Positions 8,605 to 16,020 of a stretch of DNA of 36,006 nt are shown one piece after another. The position numbers and the translations under genes are program-made. Every line of letters starts with the position of its first letter. Within the stretch, counting starts at the first letter, position 1. The notes below the pieces were generated by a model. The model searched no databases. It was not told where the DNA came from and saw only the letters and a program-made list of their open reading frames with translations. The stretch lies in the NCBI GenBank assembly GCA_905612405.1, contig CAJQRX010000041.1:1-36006 (forward strand), written 5' to 3'. Source of the DNA: an uncultured Candidatus Thioglobus sp. GTDB lineage: Bacteria; Pseudomonadota; Gammaproteobacteria; PS1; Pseudothioglobaceae.

Positions 8605-9489
8605 TTATTTTTTTCCAAAATAAGGAATCAGTATTGGTGTGTTGTTCTTGTATTCAAGATATCCCTTGTCATTGCCCCATTTTTTTTCAGCTTTTTCTTC
8701 TAAAAAAGGTAGGCCGCTTATTTTAGTTAAAAGAAGGTAGACAAAAATTGGTGAAACAAGAGTTAAAAATTGCCAACCAGAAAGCAACGGTAGCGACATT
8801 ATCGCAATGCCAGTCCACAGAACAATCTCTCCAAAATAGTTTGGATGGCGTGATATAGACCATAAGCCAAGCGTTATAAACTTATCCTTATTTTCAAGGA
8901 TCTTACTAAAACTCTTTTTTTGCTTATCTGCAACAGCCTCGAAAGTAAATCCTAAAATCCAGATGGCAAATCCTGCCATAAAGAATAAGTCAAGAGTCAC
9001 TTGCTGATTTAAAATAATAATAGTAACAGCATTTACTGTCGTTAAGAAAACCCACAAGGCTGAAAGAGTCCATGTCATTAAAAACTTTGGCAGTGACTTC
9101 TTTATCTCTCTAAACCTTTTGTCTTCTCCACTTTTAACTATTCTTATATAGAGAAATGTGCCAAGTCGTAGCGTCCAAATTGATACAAAAATAGCCACAA
9201 TAGTTGAGCGTATTGATATTTGCTGTCCTGAGTTTAGGAGCGCAAAAATTGCAGTGGCTATGACTAGAAGGGTTGCGATCATGCCTGTAAAGTCAAAATA
9301 TTTTTCTGAGCTCGTAATAAGCGAAGGGATTGCAACTATCCAGTGGACAATAAAGCTAACACCGGCACATAAAAGTATAGCTGGTACTCCATAAAGAACA
9401 GCGCCCTCGACTGTTGCAGCATTTGCAACAAAATAGGCTGTCAAAATACATGCAACAATAGCGGCTAGATCTTTAAGATTATCTTTCAT
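8605..9489 (-). CDS. DUF1295 membrane protein (steroid 5-alpha-reductase-like fold)
   Basis: 294 aa, a polytopic inner-membrane protein with about six or seven hydrophobic segments. The C-terminal region holds SRHPNYFGEIVLWTGIAI, the signature shared by DUF1295, isoprenylcysteine methyltransferases and 3-oxo-5-alpha-steroid 4-dehydrogenases. Such proteins bind NADPH or SAM at this motif and act on membrane-embedded lipids, but the reaction of DUF1295 is unproven. Its ATG overlaps the stop of the upstream methyltransferase (ATGA). The position in a fatty-acid modification cluster suggests reduction or modification of an acyl chain, which is an inference. Confidence 0.85.
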   Translation of the reverse strand: MKDNLKDLAAIVACILTAYFVANAATVEGAVLYGVPAILLCAGVSFIVHWIVAIPSLITSSEKYFDFTGMIATLLVIATAIFALLNSGQQISIRSTIVAIFVSIWTLRLGTFLYIRIVKSGEDKRFREIKKSLPKFLMTWTLSALWVFLTTVNAVTIIILNQQVTLDLFFMAGFAIWILGFTFEAVADKQKKSFSKILENKDKFITLGLWSISRHPNYFGEIVLWTGIAIMSLPLLSGWQFLTLVSPIFVYLLLTKISGLPFLEEKAEKKWGNDKGYLEYKNNTPILIPYFGKK

Positions 9490-10523
9490 AATGGCTTCTC
9501 AAAAAGGTAGTGGGAAACACCCCACTCTGATCCATGATTAAACCCAAAAAGAACCTCACATGACATGAAAAAAATTCGCCATCTTTGAAACCAAATATTT
9601 GCTTCGTCTTTACCGTAAGTTTTTTCGAATAGTTTAAGCACTTCAGCTTTATTTTTATCCATCTTGTTAAGCCATGCGAGCGAGGTTTTTTCATAGTGTG
9701 TTCCTTCAACTCTCCAGTCTTGTTCTATCTTCATTTTGTCTGGGAAGCTCATTAAAAGACGATGTGAAGGCATTTGTCCCCCACTAAAAAACTCTCTAGC
9801 CATCCAGTCCCCCTCGTCTTCATCTTCAAACGGGTATGCAATTTTATCATGTGAGAAGATATGAACAAAAAGTTTTCCTTCTTGATTAAGCCACCCACTG
9901 ACTCTCTTTAGAAGCTCGTCATAGTTGCGCATATGTTCAAACATTTCAATAGAGACCACTCGATCAAACACCTTATCGATTGAAAAATCATTCATGTCTG
10001 CAGTTATAACTTTGATATTTTTTATTTTAAGTTTCGCACATTTTTTTTCAATGAATTGTCTCTGATCATTTGAATTACTAACAGCAGTAATTTTGCTATT
10101 AGGAAAATTTTGTGCCATAAAAAAAGTCAAAGAGCCCCATCCACAACCTAGCTCTAAAATTTGTTGCCCATCAGAAAGTGCTGCCCTTTCACTAGTTAAC
10201 TTTAACATCTCAACTTCTGAGTCATCCAAAGTCGAGACTCCCTGCGGCCAGTACCCAGAACTGTATTTTAAATTCGATCCCAGTACTAATTCAAACAGCC
10301 TTGGCGGAACTTCATAGTGTTGCTCATTTGCTTTTTCAGGAACTAACGCAACTGGACTCTTATTTAAAGAGGCAATCCATGATGAGTGTCTATTTTCCAT
10401 CTCCTGCTGACCAATGCTCGTTGCCTCTAAGAGTCTTTGAGCACATAAGCGCTTTATACCAAGCCTAATAAGTGCGTCTGGTAATAAGCCATTTTCTGCA
10501 AGTTTTATTAATAATTTAATCAT
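9486..10523 (-). CDS. SAM-dependent methyltransferase, cyclopropane-synthase family (second paralogue)
   Basis: 345 aa. The start is the Met opening MIKLLIKLAENGLLPDALIR, a common N-terminus of this subgroup. The longer open frame would overlap the upstream gene. The SAM motif is ELGCGWG (residues 124-130), preceded by KANEQHYEVP and LKYSSGYWP, with EMFEH following. It is closer to the class that includes plant coclaurine N-methyltransferase than to classical Cfa. Relative to E. coli Cfa, the bicarbonate-site His and Tyr are kept (VHIF, HYEKT) but the Cys is Ser. It probably methylates an unsaturated phospholipid acyl chain. It lies 4 nt after the first paralogue and overlaps DUF1295 by ATGA. 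Confidence 0.85.
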   Translation of the reverse strand: MIKLLIKLAENGLLPDALIRLGIKRLCAQRLLEATSIGQQEMENRHSSWIASLNKSPVALVPEKANEQHYEVPPRLFELVLGSNLKYSSGYWPQGVSTLDDSEVEMLKLTSERAALSDGQQILELGCGWGSLTFFMAQNFPNSKITAVSNSNDQRQFIEKKCAKLKIKNIKVITADMNDFSIDKVFDRVVSIEMFEHMRNYDELLKRVSGWLNQEGKLFVHIFSHDKIAYPFEDEDEGDWMAREFFSGGQMPSHRLLMSFPDKMKIEQDWRVEGTHYEKTSLAWLNKMDKNKAEVLKLFEKTYGKDEANIWFQRWRIFFMSCEVLFGFNHGSEWGVSHYLFEKPL

Positions 10524-10527
10524 TTTT

Positions 10528-11817
10528 TTAGTATGTAATTTTAGTATTTTGAGAGTCAGGTTTGGCAAATATAAACTGAAAATCACCAATTAAGTTTTCA
10601 AGAAATCCTGCTTCACAGTAGACTAGATAAAAAATCCAAATTCTTATAAAAGGATCTGAAAAACCAAGCTCTCTTACTTGCGGTAATACTTTTTCAAAAT
10701 CTTTACGCCAGATCTCGAGTGTCCTTGCATAATGAAGCGTTATGTCTTCAGAATCAACCATAATTAAGTCTGTTTTCTGTTTGATTGCTTTTTCAACTTG
10801 AGCTACTGAGATTAAGCATGAGCCAGGGAAAATATATTTTCTTATAAAGTCTACTGAATTTTTATAGGCATCAAAGTCTGGATCGTTATACGTTATTCCT
10901 TGAAGCGCCATTAGACCATTTTTCTTCAGTAATGAAGAGGCTTTTTCAAAGAAGCCAGGCACGTAGTCAGACCCAACAGCCTCAATCATTTCTATCGAAA
11001 CAATCTTGTCAAAAGAGCCCTCAAGCTCTCTATAGTCTTGGTTTAATAAAGTTATCTTATTGTCTAGATTTTCTTGACTAACTAAATCAGCAACATAATT
11101 AAACTGATTATCTGAGATAGTCGTAGTTGTAACTTTACAGCCATAATTTTTAGCCGCATGAGTTGCAAAACTCCCCCACCCTGTTCCAATTTCAAGGACA
11201 TGGTCATCACTATTAAGGTTCAGTTTTCGACAGAGCCTATCCAATTTTTCTATTGAAGCATCGTGCATGCTTGACTTCTTATTTAGAAAAATACCGCTTG
11301 AGTAAGTCATGGTTGAGTCAAGCCATAGCTGGTAAAAATCATTACTCAGATCATAGTGCGCCAAAATATTACTCTTGCTTCCTTTCAGGGTATTTTGTCT
11401 AAACTTATGGATTATTTTAGTGATTGGATTTGTTAATCTTGCAAGTCCAGACTCAAGACCTTCCATAGTTTTTTTATTTCTAATAATAAGCTGAATTAAC
11501 TGGACCAAGTTATCTGCAGACCAATAACCAGCAGTGAAAGCTTCTGCCGCACCATTGGTGCCGCCACTTCCTAAAAAAACATAAAACTCTTGAGATGAAA
11601 CGGTTAAAGTAGCCTTAAGTTCTGATTTGGGTATGCCAAATACGTGAATTTCAGAGCCATCAATTATTGTCAGTTCACCTGTTTTTAAGCCTTTAAGTTT
11701 TTTAAATAAAATCTTTTTAAAGAAAGAAGTCATTCTGGTGCTTCTTTGCATTTCTTGAATATTATTTGCTAGGCCATCAACTGAAAGTCTATCTTTATTT
11801 TGAATTTCTTGGGTCAT
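10528..11817 (-). CDS. Cyclopropane-fatty-acid-synthase homologue (possibly a non-cyclopropanating methylase)
   Basis: 429 aa, from an ATG that overlaps the DUF1365 stop (ATGA). Residues 1-145 are the Cfa-type lipid-binding N-terminal domain, and the rest is a class I SAM methyltransferase (VLEIGTGWGSF at 207-217). Compared with E. coli Cfa as I recall it, the bicarbonate-site positions are C139 to S174, E239 kept as E279, H266 to Q306, I268 kept as I308 and Y317 kept as Y363. Cfa adds a methylene to cis double bonds of membrane phospholipids. The changed Cys and His may mean that methyl transfer is not followed by ring closure, giving a methyl-branched unsaturated acid, as for UfaM in furan-fatty-acid synthesis. 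That is inference. Confidence 0.85.
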   Translation of the reverse strand: MTQEIQNKDRLSVDGLANNIQEMQRSTRMTSFFKKILFKKLKGLKTGELTIIDGSEIHVFGIPKSELKATLTVSSQEFYVFLGSGGTNGAAEAFTAGYWSADNLVQLIQLIIRNKKTMEGLESGLARLTNPITKIIHKFRQNTLKGSKSNILAHYDLSNDFYQLWLDSTMTYSSGIFLNKKSSMHDASIEKLDRLCRKLNLNSDDHVLEIGTGWGSFATHAAKNYGCKVTTTTISDNQFNYVADLVSQENLDNKITLLNQDYRELEGSFDKIVSIEMIEAVGSDYVPGFFEKASSLLKKNGLMALQGITYNDPDFDAYKNSVDFIRKYIFPGSCLISVAQVEKAIKQKTDLIMVDSEDITLHYARTLEIWRKDFEKVLPQVRELGFSDPFIRIWIFYLVYCEAGFLENLIGDFQFIFAKPDSQNTKITY

Positions 11818-12578
11818 AGTTTGTCTGGATGAGTAAAAAATGGAGCTCTTTTTATATAGAGCATAAATGCTTGCCAATGGATTCTATATACAACCATCAG
11901 TGTGATAAATGGAAACCTAGAAATTGCCTTAATAAGACCTGCGTTTGAAAATGCACGCCTCTTTAGGCTTAGTGAAACATTAAAAACCTTTTTACCGTCT
12001 TTAAAGTTTTTCATTTGGACATTTAAAGAGTTTTCAGGATGTGAAAAAAACCACTCGTAGTCATGGTCCATTCCCCAAAAAGGGCTCACATGTAGTTGTT
12101 TTTTAGGAGATGCAGTAAGGCCTGGCTTATTATCATTTTTAGTCTGCTCTTCTATAATGTAGGCATGCCTTTCTTTCCATGGTGTGTTTGTTACTTCAGC
12201 CATTATGGCCTCAACTTTTTGGTCTAAATCATCAAAACAGTAATAGAAACTTACTGGGTTAAAACAATGTCCAAAGTACCTCAAGTGCGTTAGTAGTCTT
12301 ATAGGTCCATTAAAAACTTTACCCGTTTTTTCATGTAGCGTTTTTCGTACCGCACTATCTAAGTCCAATTCTGGATCTCCATGGTAGTCCTTCCTCTTAA
12401 ACGAAACAAGTGCAGGCTTATTAATGTTCCAAAGAAGGGATGGCTTCATCGTAGATGCTAAAGATGAGATGTCGATATAGGCCATGAAAATTGGGTATGA
12501 GAAAAAACGCTTAAACGGTGTATGGCGCTGATGACTAATCGTCCCCCAATATAGTTGATGATTTTTAGAGAGCGTCAT
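11814..12578 (-). CDS. DUF1365 family protein
   Basis: 254 aa, a member of DUF1365, which is found in lipid-modification operons beside a flavin oxidoreductase and a Cfa homologue. Family features visible are the N-terminal HQRHTPFKRFFSYPIFM, the central HLRYFGHCFNPVSFYYCFD, and the later HVSPFWGMDHDYEW. The several conserved His residues suggest a metal or catalytic site, but no activity is established. No signal peptide is evident. It is coupled by ATGA overlaps to both neighbours. A role in oxidation or modification of acyl chains would fit the context. Confidence 0.85.
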   Translation of the reverse strand: MTLSKNHQLYWGTISHQRHTPFKRFFSYPIFMAYIDISSLASTMKPSLLWNINKPALVSFKRKDYHGDPELDLDSAVRKTLHEKTGKVFNGPIRLLTHLRYFGHCFNPVSFYYCFDDLDQKVEAIMAEVTNTPWKERHAYIIEEQTKNDNKPGLTASPKKQLHVSPFWGMDHDYEWFFSHPENSLNVQMKNFKDGKKVFNVSLSLKRRAFSNAGLIKAISRFPFITLMVVYRIHWQAFMLYIKRAPFFTHPDKL

Positions 12579-13822
12579 AATGCCTTATCAAAAAAACTAC
12601 AAACATCAAGGGCGCTATTTACGCCATCCTCATGAAAGCCATTTCCCCAATATGCTCCACAATAAAACGTGTTATTTACGCCACTTATTTGATTCTTTTC
12701 TTTTTGTGCTTTAACGCCCTTGACCGTGAAAAGAGGGTGATGATAGACTAAAGTCTTAATTATTTTGCTTGTGTCAACCTCTCCATTACTATTAAGGGTT
12801 ACTAAAAAATCAGTCTTAGACTCTAACGATTGCAAAATATTCATGTTATAAGTTAGCGTAACGGGCTTGCTTTGATCGCCGCTCAAAAGATAATTCCAAC
12901 TGGACCATGTTATTTTCTTTTTAGGCAAGATAGAAGAATCTGTGTGAAGTAGCGCAACATTTTTTTGATAAGGCAAAGATCCTAAAATTTTCGTTTCTTC
13001 CTCGCTAGGGTCCTCTAATAATGACAATGCTTGGTCACTGTGTGTTGCAAATATAACTTTATCAAACTGATGAGAAGCATCGTCTTTTCCAAAAAAAACT
13101 TCAACGCTATCTTTACTTCTCACAACTTTTAAAACTGGGGTTGATAGTAAAATTTTATTTTTAAATCCTGCAGTTATTTTTGGTATATAGGCTTTTGAGC
13201 CGCCCTTAATTACGAACCATTGAGGACGATTAAATATTTGAAGTAGGCCATGATTTTTGAAAAATCTAATATAAAAAACTGCTGGCATTTCTGTTGTTTT
13301 TGCAGCTGCTGTAGACCATATAGCAGCACCCATTGGGATTATATAATTTTCAATAAAATTCTCACTAAATTTATGGGCCATCAAAAAATCATAAATTGTT
13401 GTTGACTCGCTGAGGGTATTTAGCTTTGCCACTGAGATGCGATTAAACCTTAATATGTCTTTAAGCATCAACAAAAAAGAGGGCCTAAAGATATTTAGGC
13501 GTTGCGCAAATAAGGAATTTAAAGAGCCTCCAGAATATTCAAGGTTTTTTTCTGGTGCCTTAACGCTAAAACCCATAGAGGTTTGTTGTGTATCAACTTT
13601 GAGTTTTTGAAGAAGCTTTATAAAATTAGGATATGTGTTTTCGTTATAAACAATAAAGCCAGAATCAATCAGCCACTTCTTTTTATCTACCTCAATTTGA
13701 TGGGTATGGGTGTGTCCACCAATGTAATCATTGGCCTCTAAGATAGTAACATCATGTTCTTTGTGAAGAAGATATGCCGCTGTTAGGCCAGATATCCCAC
13801 TTCCAATAATAGCAATTTTCAT
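12575..13822 (-). CDS. FAD-dependent amine-oxidase-family oxidoreductase (lipid cluster)
   Basis: 415 aa, first gene of the lipid cluster. The Rossmann dinucleotide motif GSGISGLTAA is at residues 7-16, followed by EANDYIGGHTHT, which places FAD, and the FIVYNENTYPNF segment typical of this subgroup. The family resembles phytoene desaturases and monoamine oxidases. Homologues adjoin cyclopropane synthase genes in many proteobacteria, including the sigma-E/ChrR-controlled operon of Rhodobacter sphaeroides. A fatty-acid desaturase or oxidase role on a methylated acyl chain is the likeliest guess. The start ATG is the first in frame and lies about 13 nt after the predicted transcription start. 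The TGA stop overlaps the DUF1365 start. Confidence 0.86.
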   Translation of the reverse strand: MKIAIIGSGISGLTAAYLLHKEHDVTILEANDYIGGHTHTHQIEVDKKKWLIDSGFIVYNENTYPNFIKLLQKLKVDTQQTSMGFSVKAPEKNLEYSGGSLNSLFAQRLNIFRPSFLLMLKDILRFNRISVAKLNTLSESTTIYDFLMAHKFSENFIENYIIPMGAAIWSTAAAKTTEMPAVFYIRFFKNHGLLQIFNRPQWFVIKGGSKAYIPKITAGFKNKILLSTPVLKVVRSKDSVEVFFGKDDASHQFDKVIFATHSDQALSLLEDPSEEETKILGSLPYQKNVALLHTDSSILPKKKITWSSWNYLLSGDQSKPVTLTYNMNILQSLESKTDFLVTLNSNGEVDTSKIIKTLVYHHPLFTVKGVKAQKEKNQISGVNNTFYCGAYWGNGFHEDGVNSALDVCSFFDKAL

Positions 13823-13841
13823 ATCATTAAATCAAATATGT

Positions 13842-13872
13842 ATTATAGAGCCCCCCTTATTAGGCTAGATAC
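13842..13872 (-). promoter_or_regulatory. Likely promoter of the lipid-modification operon
   Basis: Read on the minus strand there is a perfect -10, TATAAT, at 13847-13842, about 20 nt before the first ATG. The -35 is poor at 17-nt spacing (ATCTAG) and at 19-nt spacing (GTATCT). A promoter that needs an activator, such as a MerR-type regulator acting on a long spacer, would fit. No sigma-factor or regulator gene is present nearby. Confidence 0.4.
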
Positions 13873-13876
13873 ATAT

Positions 13877-13897
13877 CATAACCAACATTTGGTCATA
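13877..13897. promoter_or_regulatory. Inverted repeat, candidate operator
   Basis: ACCAA-CAT-TTGGT (13881-13893) is a perfect 5-bp inverted repeat. Outer bases extend the symmetry imperfectly to 7 of 9 positions per arm (13877-13897). Its centre is about 52 bp upstream of the predicted start of the lipid operon, a typical activator position. The opposite-facing rpsB promoter is more than 100 bp away. Confidence 0.3.
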
Positions 13898-14005
13898 AGT
13901 ATTTTTAAAAGGCGTAATTATAAAGGGTGTTTTTTTGAGTTGTATGTTTTTTTAGTGAAGAGGGTTGTGGATGGCTTTATATAAAGGAATTAGGGAAAAT
14001 AGGCT

Positions 14006-14034
14006 TTGCTTAATTCAAAAAAATATGGGATAAT
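14006..14034 (+). promoter_or_regulatory. rpsB-tsf promoter
   Basis: TTGCTT at 14006-14011 and GATAAT at 14029-14034 are separated by exactly 17 nt. A TGG directly before the hexamer makes it an extended -10. Transcription would start near 14041, leaving a leader of about 150 nt before rpsB. Confidence 0.7.
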
Positions 14035-14040
14035 CGTCGC

Positions 14041-14192
14041 CTTTCAGCCAATATGAGCTGGAAGAAGGGCTAACTAGATGTTTATAAAGTTAGTATTTTA
14101 ATGTATCACACAGAGCCCCAATATTAGCCAGGGTGCCTTTTTAATAAGGTTGGTTGATAGGCAATGTGGAAGTCTTAACCCAGGAGAAAAAT
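14041..14192 (+). promoter_or_regulatory. rpsB 5' leader with possible autoregulatory structure
   Basis: This makes up most of the only stretch over 300 nt without a gene (13823-14192). Short hairpins are visible: CAGC (14045-14048) with GCTG (14057-14060), and CTAACT (14070-14075) with AGTTAG (14088-14093). An alternative pairing is GGGCT (14067-14071) with AGCCC (14114-14118). E. coli rpsB has a structured leader through which S2 represses its own synthesis. A similar role here is inferred from position and length. The strong Shine-Dalgarno AGGAG (14182-14186) sits 6 nt before the ATG. Confidence 0.4.
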
Positions 14193-15044
14193 ATGGCGAA
14201 AGCGTCAATGAAAAAAATGTTAGAGGCAGGTGTTCATTTTGGTCACAGGTCTCGTTTTTGGCATCCAAAAATGGAGCCTTTTATCTACGGAACACGAAAT
14301 GGTGTTCACATAATTAACCTAGAAAAAACCCTACCACAATTCAACGATGTGCTCAACTTTGCAAGCAAAACTGCTGCTGCTGGTGGGTCAATCCTTTTTG
14401 TTGGTACGAAGAGAGCGGCAAGCAACATTATTAAAGAAGAGGCAATTCGATGTGGAATGCCTTATGTCAACCATCGCTGGCTAGGCGGCATGATGACAAA
14501 TTATAAAACTATTAAAGCTTCTATTAAACGCCTTAAGGATCTTGAATTTCTTGCAGAAGAAAACTTTTCCCAATTTACAAAAAAAGAAGCGCTCATTATG
14601 TCCAGAGAGATGGAAAAACTTGAGAGAAGTCTTGGTGGAATTAAAGACTTAGGAAGCATTCCTGATGTTATTTTTGTAGTTGATATTGGTCATGAAAAAA
14701 ATGCAGTTCGTGAAGCTCACACTTTACAACTTCCAATTATTGGCGTTGTTGACACAAACCACAGCCCGGAAGGAATTGATTATGTTATAGCAGGAAACGA
14801 TGATTCAATAAGAGCCATTGGTTATTATGCTAGAGAAATTGCTAATGCGATACTAGAGGCTAAAGCTTCAATCGTAGAAACCAAAGCTGCAGTTAAGAAA
14901 TCTGCGCCTGCTGCTAAGACTGAAGCTGTTGCTGAAGATAAGAAGCCTGCTGCTAAGACTGAAGCTGTTGCTGAAGATAAGAAGCCTGCTGCTAAGAAGC
15001 CTGCTGCTAAGAAGCCTGCTGCTAAGAAGGCAGATACTGAATAA
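14193..15044 (+). CDS. rpsB: 30S ribosomal protein S2 with Lys/Ala-rich repeat tail
   Basis: 283 aa. The start is the ATG at 14193, because AGGAG precedes it and the protein then opens with [18 protein letters not shown], the standard S2 N-terminus. An upstream in-frame ATG would add 13 unrelated residues. The core, to about residue 228, is a normal S2 ([56 protein letters not shown]). The remaining 55 or so residues are a low-complexity tail of [14 protein letters not shown] and AAKKP units not found in E. coli S2 (241 aa). S2 binds the 30S body late in assembly and recruits S1. It is co-transcribed with tsf 33 nt downstream, the usual rpsB-tsf pair. Confidence 0.96.
   Translation: MAKASMKKMLEAGVHFGHRSRFWHPKMEPFIYGTRNGVHIINLEKTLPQFNDVLNFASKTAAAGGSILFVGTKRAASNIIKEEAIRCGMPYVNHRWLGGMMTNYKTIKASIKRLKDLEFLAEENFSQFTKKEALIMSREMEKLERSLGGIKDLGSIPDVIFVVDIGHEKNAVREAHTLQLPIIGVVDTNHSPEGIDYVIAGNDDSIRAIGYYAREIANAILEAKASIVETKAAVKKSAPAAKTEAVAEDKKPAAKTEAVAEDKKPAAKKPAAKKPAAKKADTE
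14907..15029 (+). repeat. In-frame tandem repeats encoding the S2 tail
   Basis: Two identical 39-bp units (14907-14945 and 14946-14984), each starting CCTGCTGCTAAG, are followed by three 15-bp units CCTGCTGCTAAGAAG (14985-14999, 15000-15014, 15015-15029). All are multiples of three, so copy-number change by slippage would keep the frame. The repeat units are identical at DNA level, which suggests recent duplication. Confidence 0.95.
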
Positions 15045-15077
15045 ATAGCTATACAGAGTATATATAGGAGACAAATT

Positions 15078-15956
15078 ATGGCAATTACAGCCGCTTTAGT
15101 TAAAGAACTAAGAGAAAGAACTGGTGCAGGCATGATGGACTGCAAAAAAGCATTAGTTGAGACCAATGCAGATTTGGAGGCGGCAATTGATTTAATGCGC
15201 GCATCTGGAGCAGCAAAAGCTGCGAAAAAAGCTGGTCGCGTAGCCTCTGAAGGGCTTGTAAACGTTACTATCAGTGAAGACAAAATGCACGCTGCAATTC
15301 TTGAGGTTAATTCTGAAACAGACTTTGTAACTAAGGGTTCAGCCTTTATTGACTTTGTTGATACTTTAGGCGCTCTAGCATTAAAGAACAAACCAGAATC
15401 TGTTGAAGTCTTTTCAAAGCAAAAACTAGACTCAGGTGTTACTGTTGACCAGGCGAGAGAAGAAATAATTGCTAAAATTGGTGAAAATGTTTCAGTTAGA
15501 AGAGTTCAAATTGTCAGCACTGAAAATGGTGTTTTGGGCGCATACAAGCATGGTGAGAGAATTGCTGTTCTTACAGTGTTATCATCAAATGATGCAGAGC
15601 TTGCAAAAGATGTTGCTATGCATATTGCAGCCTCTAAGCCAGAATGTGTAAGTGAGGACCAGCTCTCAGTGGAACTTCTTGAAAGAGAAAAAGCAATTTT
15701 TATTGAGCAAGCAAAAGAAAGTGGCAAGCCTGACAATATTATTGAAAAAATGATCGTTGGCAGAATGAAAAAATTTGTCAACGAAGTTACTCTTTATGGT
15801 CAGTCTTTTGTTAAAGATCCAGATACAACAGTTGGTGCTTTAGTGAAATCTAAAAATTCAGAGGTTGAGTCTTTTATTCGATATGAGGTTGGTGAAGGCA
15901 TAGAGAAAAAAGAAGATAATTTTGTTGAAGAGGTTATGGCCCAAGCTCAGAGTTAA
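15078..15956 (+). CDS. tsf: Translation elongation factor Ts
   Basis: 292 aa, the guanine nucleotide exchange factor for EF-Tu. The N-terminus MAITAALVKELRERTGAGMMDCKKAL is the UBA-like domain. The core contains the TDFV motif in EVNSETDFVTK (about residues 74-84), which contacts EF-Tu. An AGGAG-type ribosome binding site (ATAGGAGAC) lies 8-9 nt before the ATG. It is the second gene of the rpsB-tsf operon and is closed by a strong hairpin terminator. No anomalies are seen. Confidence 0.97.
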   Translation: MAITAALVKELRERTGAGMMDCKKALVETNADLEAAIDLMRASGAAKAAKKAGRVASEGLVNVTISEDKMHAAILEVNSETDFVTKGSAFIDFVDTLGALALKNKPESVEVFSKQKLDSGVTVDQAREEIIAKIGENVSVRRVQIVSTENGVLGAYKHGERIAVLTVLSSNDAELAKDVAMHIAASKPECVSEDQLSVELLEREKAIFIEQAKESGKPDNIIEKMIVGRMKKFVNEVTLYGQSFVKDPDTTVGALVKSKNSEVESFIRYEVGEGIEKKEDNFVEEVMAQAQS

Positions 15957-15971
15957 AACTAAAACTCTTCA

Positions 15972-16000
15972 AAAAAAAGGCGCCTAAGGCGCCTTTTTTT
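15972..16000. terminator. Strong bidirectional intrinsic terminator
   Basis: GGCGCC (15979-15984), loop TAA and GGCGCC (15988-15993) are flanked by an A-run on the left and a T-run on the right. This gives a stem of up to 13 bp with T7 on the plus strand and T8 on the minus strand. It lies between the converging tsf and MMPL genes and can stop transcription from both sides. Confidence 0.92.
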
Positions 16001-16020
16001 ATAATTAAAATTTACATTAC

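Noticed and set aside
10524-10589. N-terminal extension of the second Cfa-family methyltransferase
   Set aside because: It would overlap the end of the first paralogue, and the extra residues are not family-like. The Met at 10523 begins the conserved N-terminus.
13963-13971. TGTGGATGG as a DnaA box near rpsB
   Set aside because: A single site with two mismatches to the consensus, about 9 kb from dnaA and with no AT-rich unwinding element.
14907-15029. Possible CRISPR-like or VNTR array
   Set aside because: Units are directly adjacent with no spacers and all are in frame with rpsB, so they are coding repeats.
14825-15391. 188-codon open frame on the minus strand across the end of rpsB and start of tsf
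   Set aside because: It is antisense to two certain genes and its sequence is the low-complexity mirror of the S2 repeat tail. No start signal or family match.
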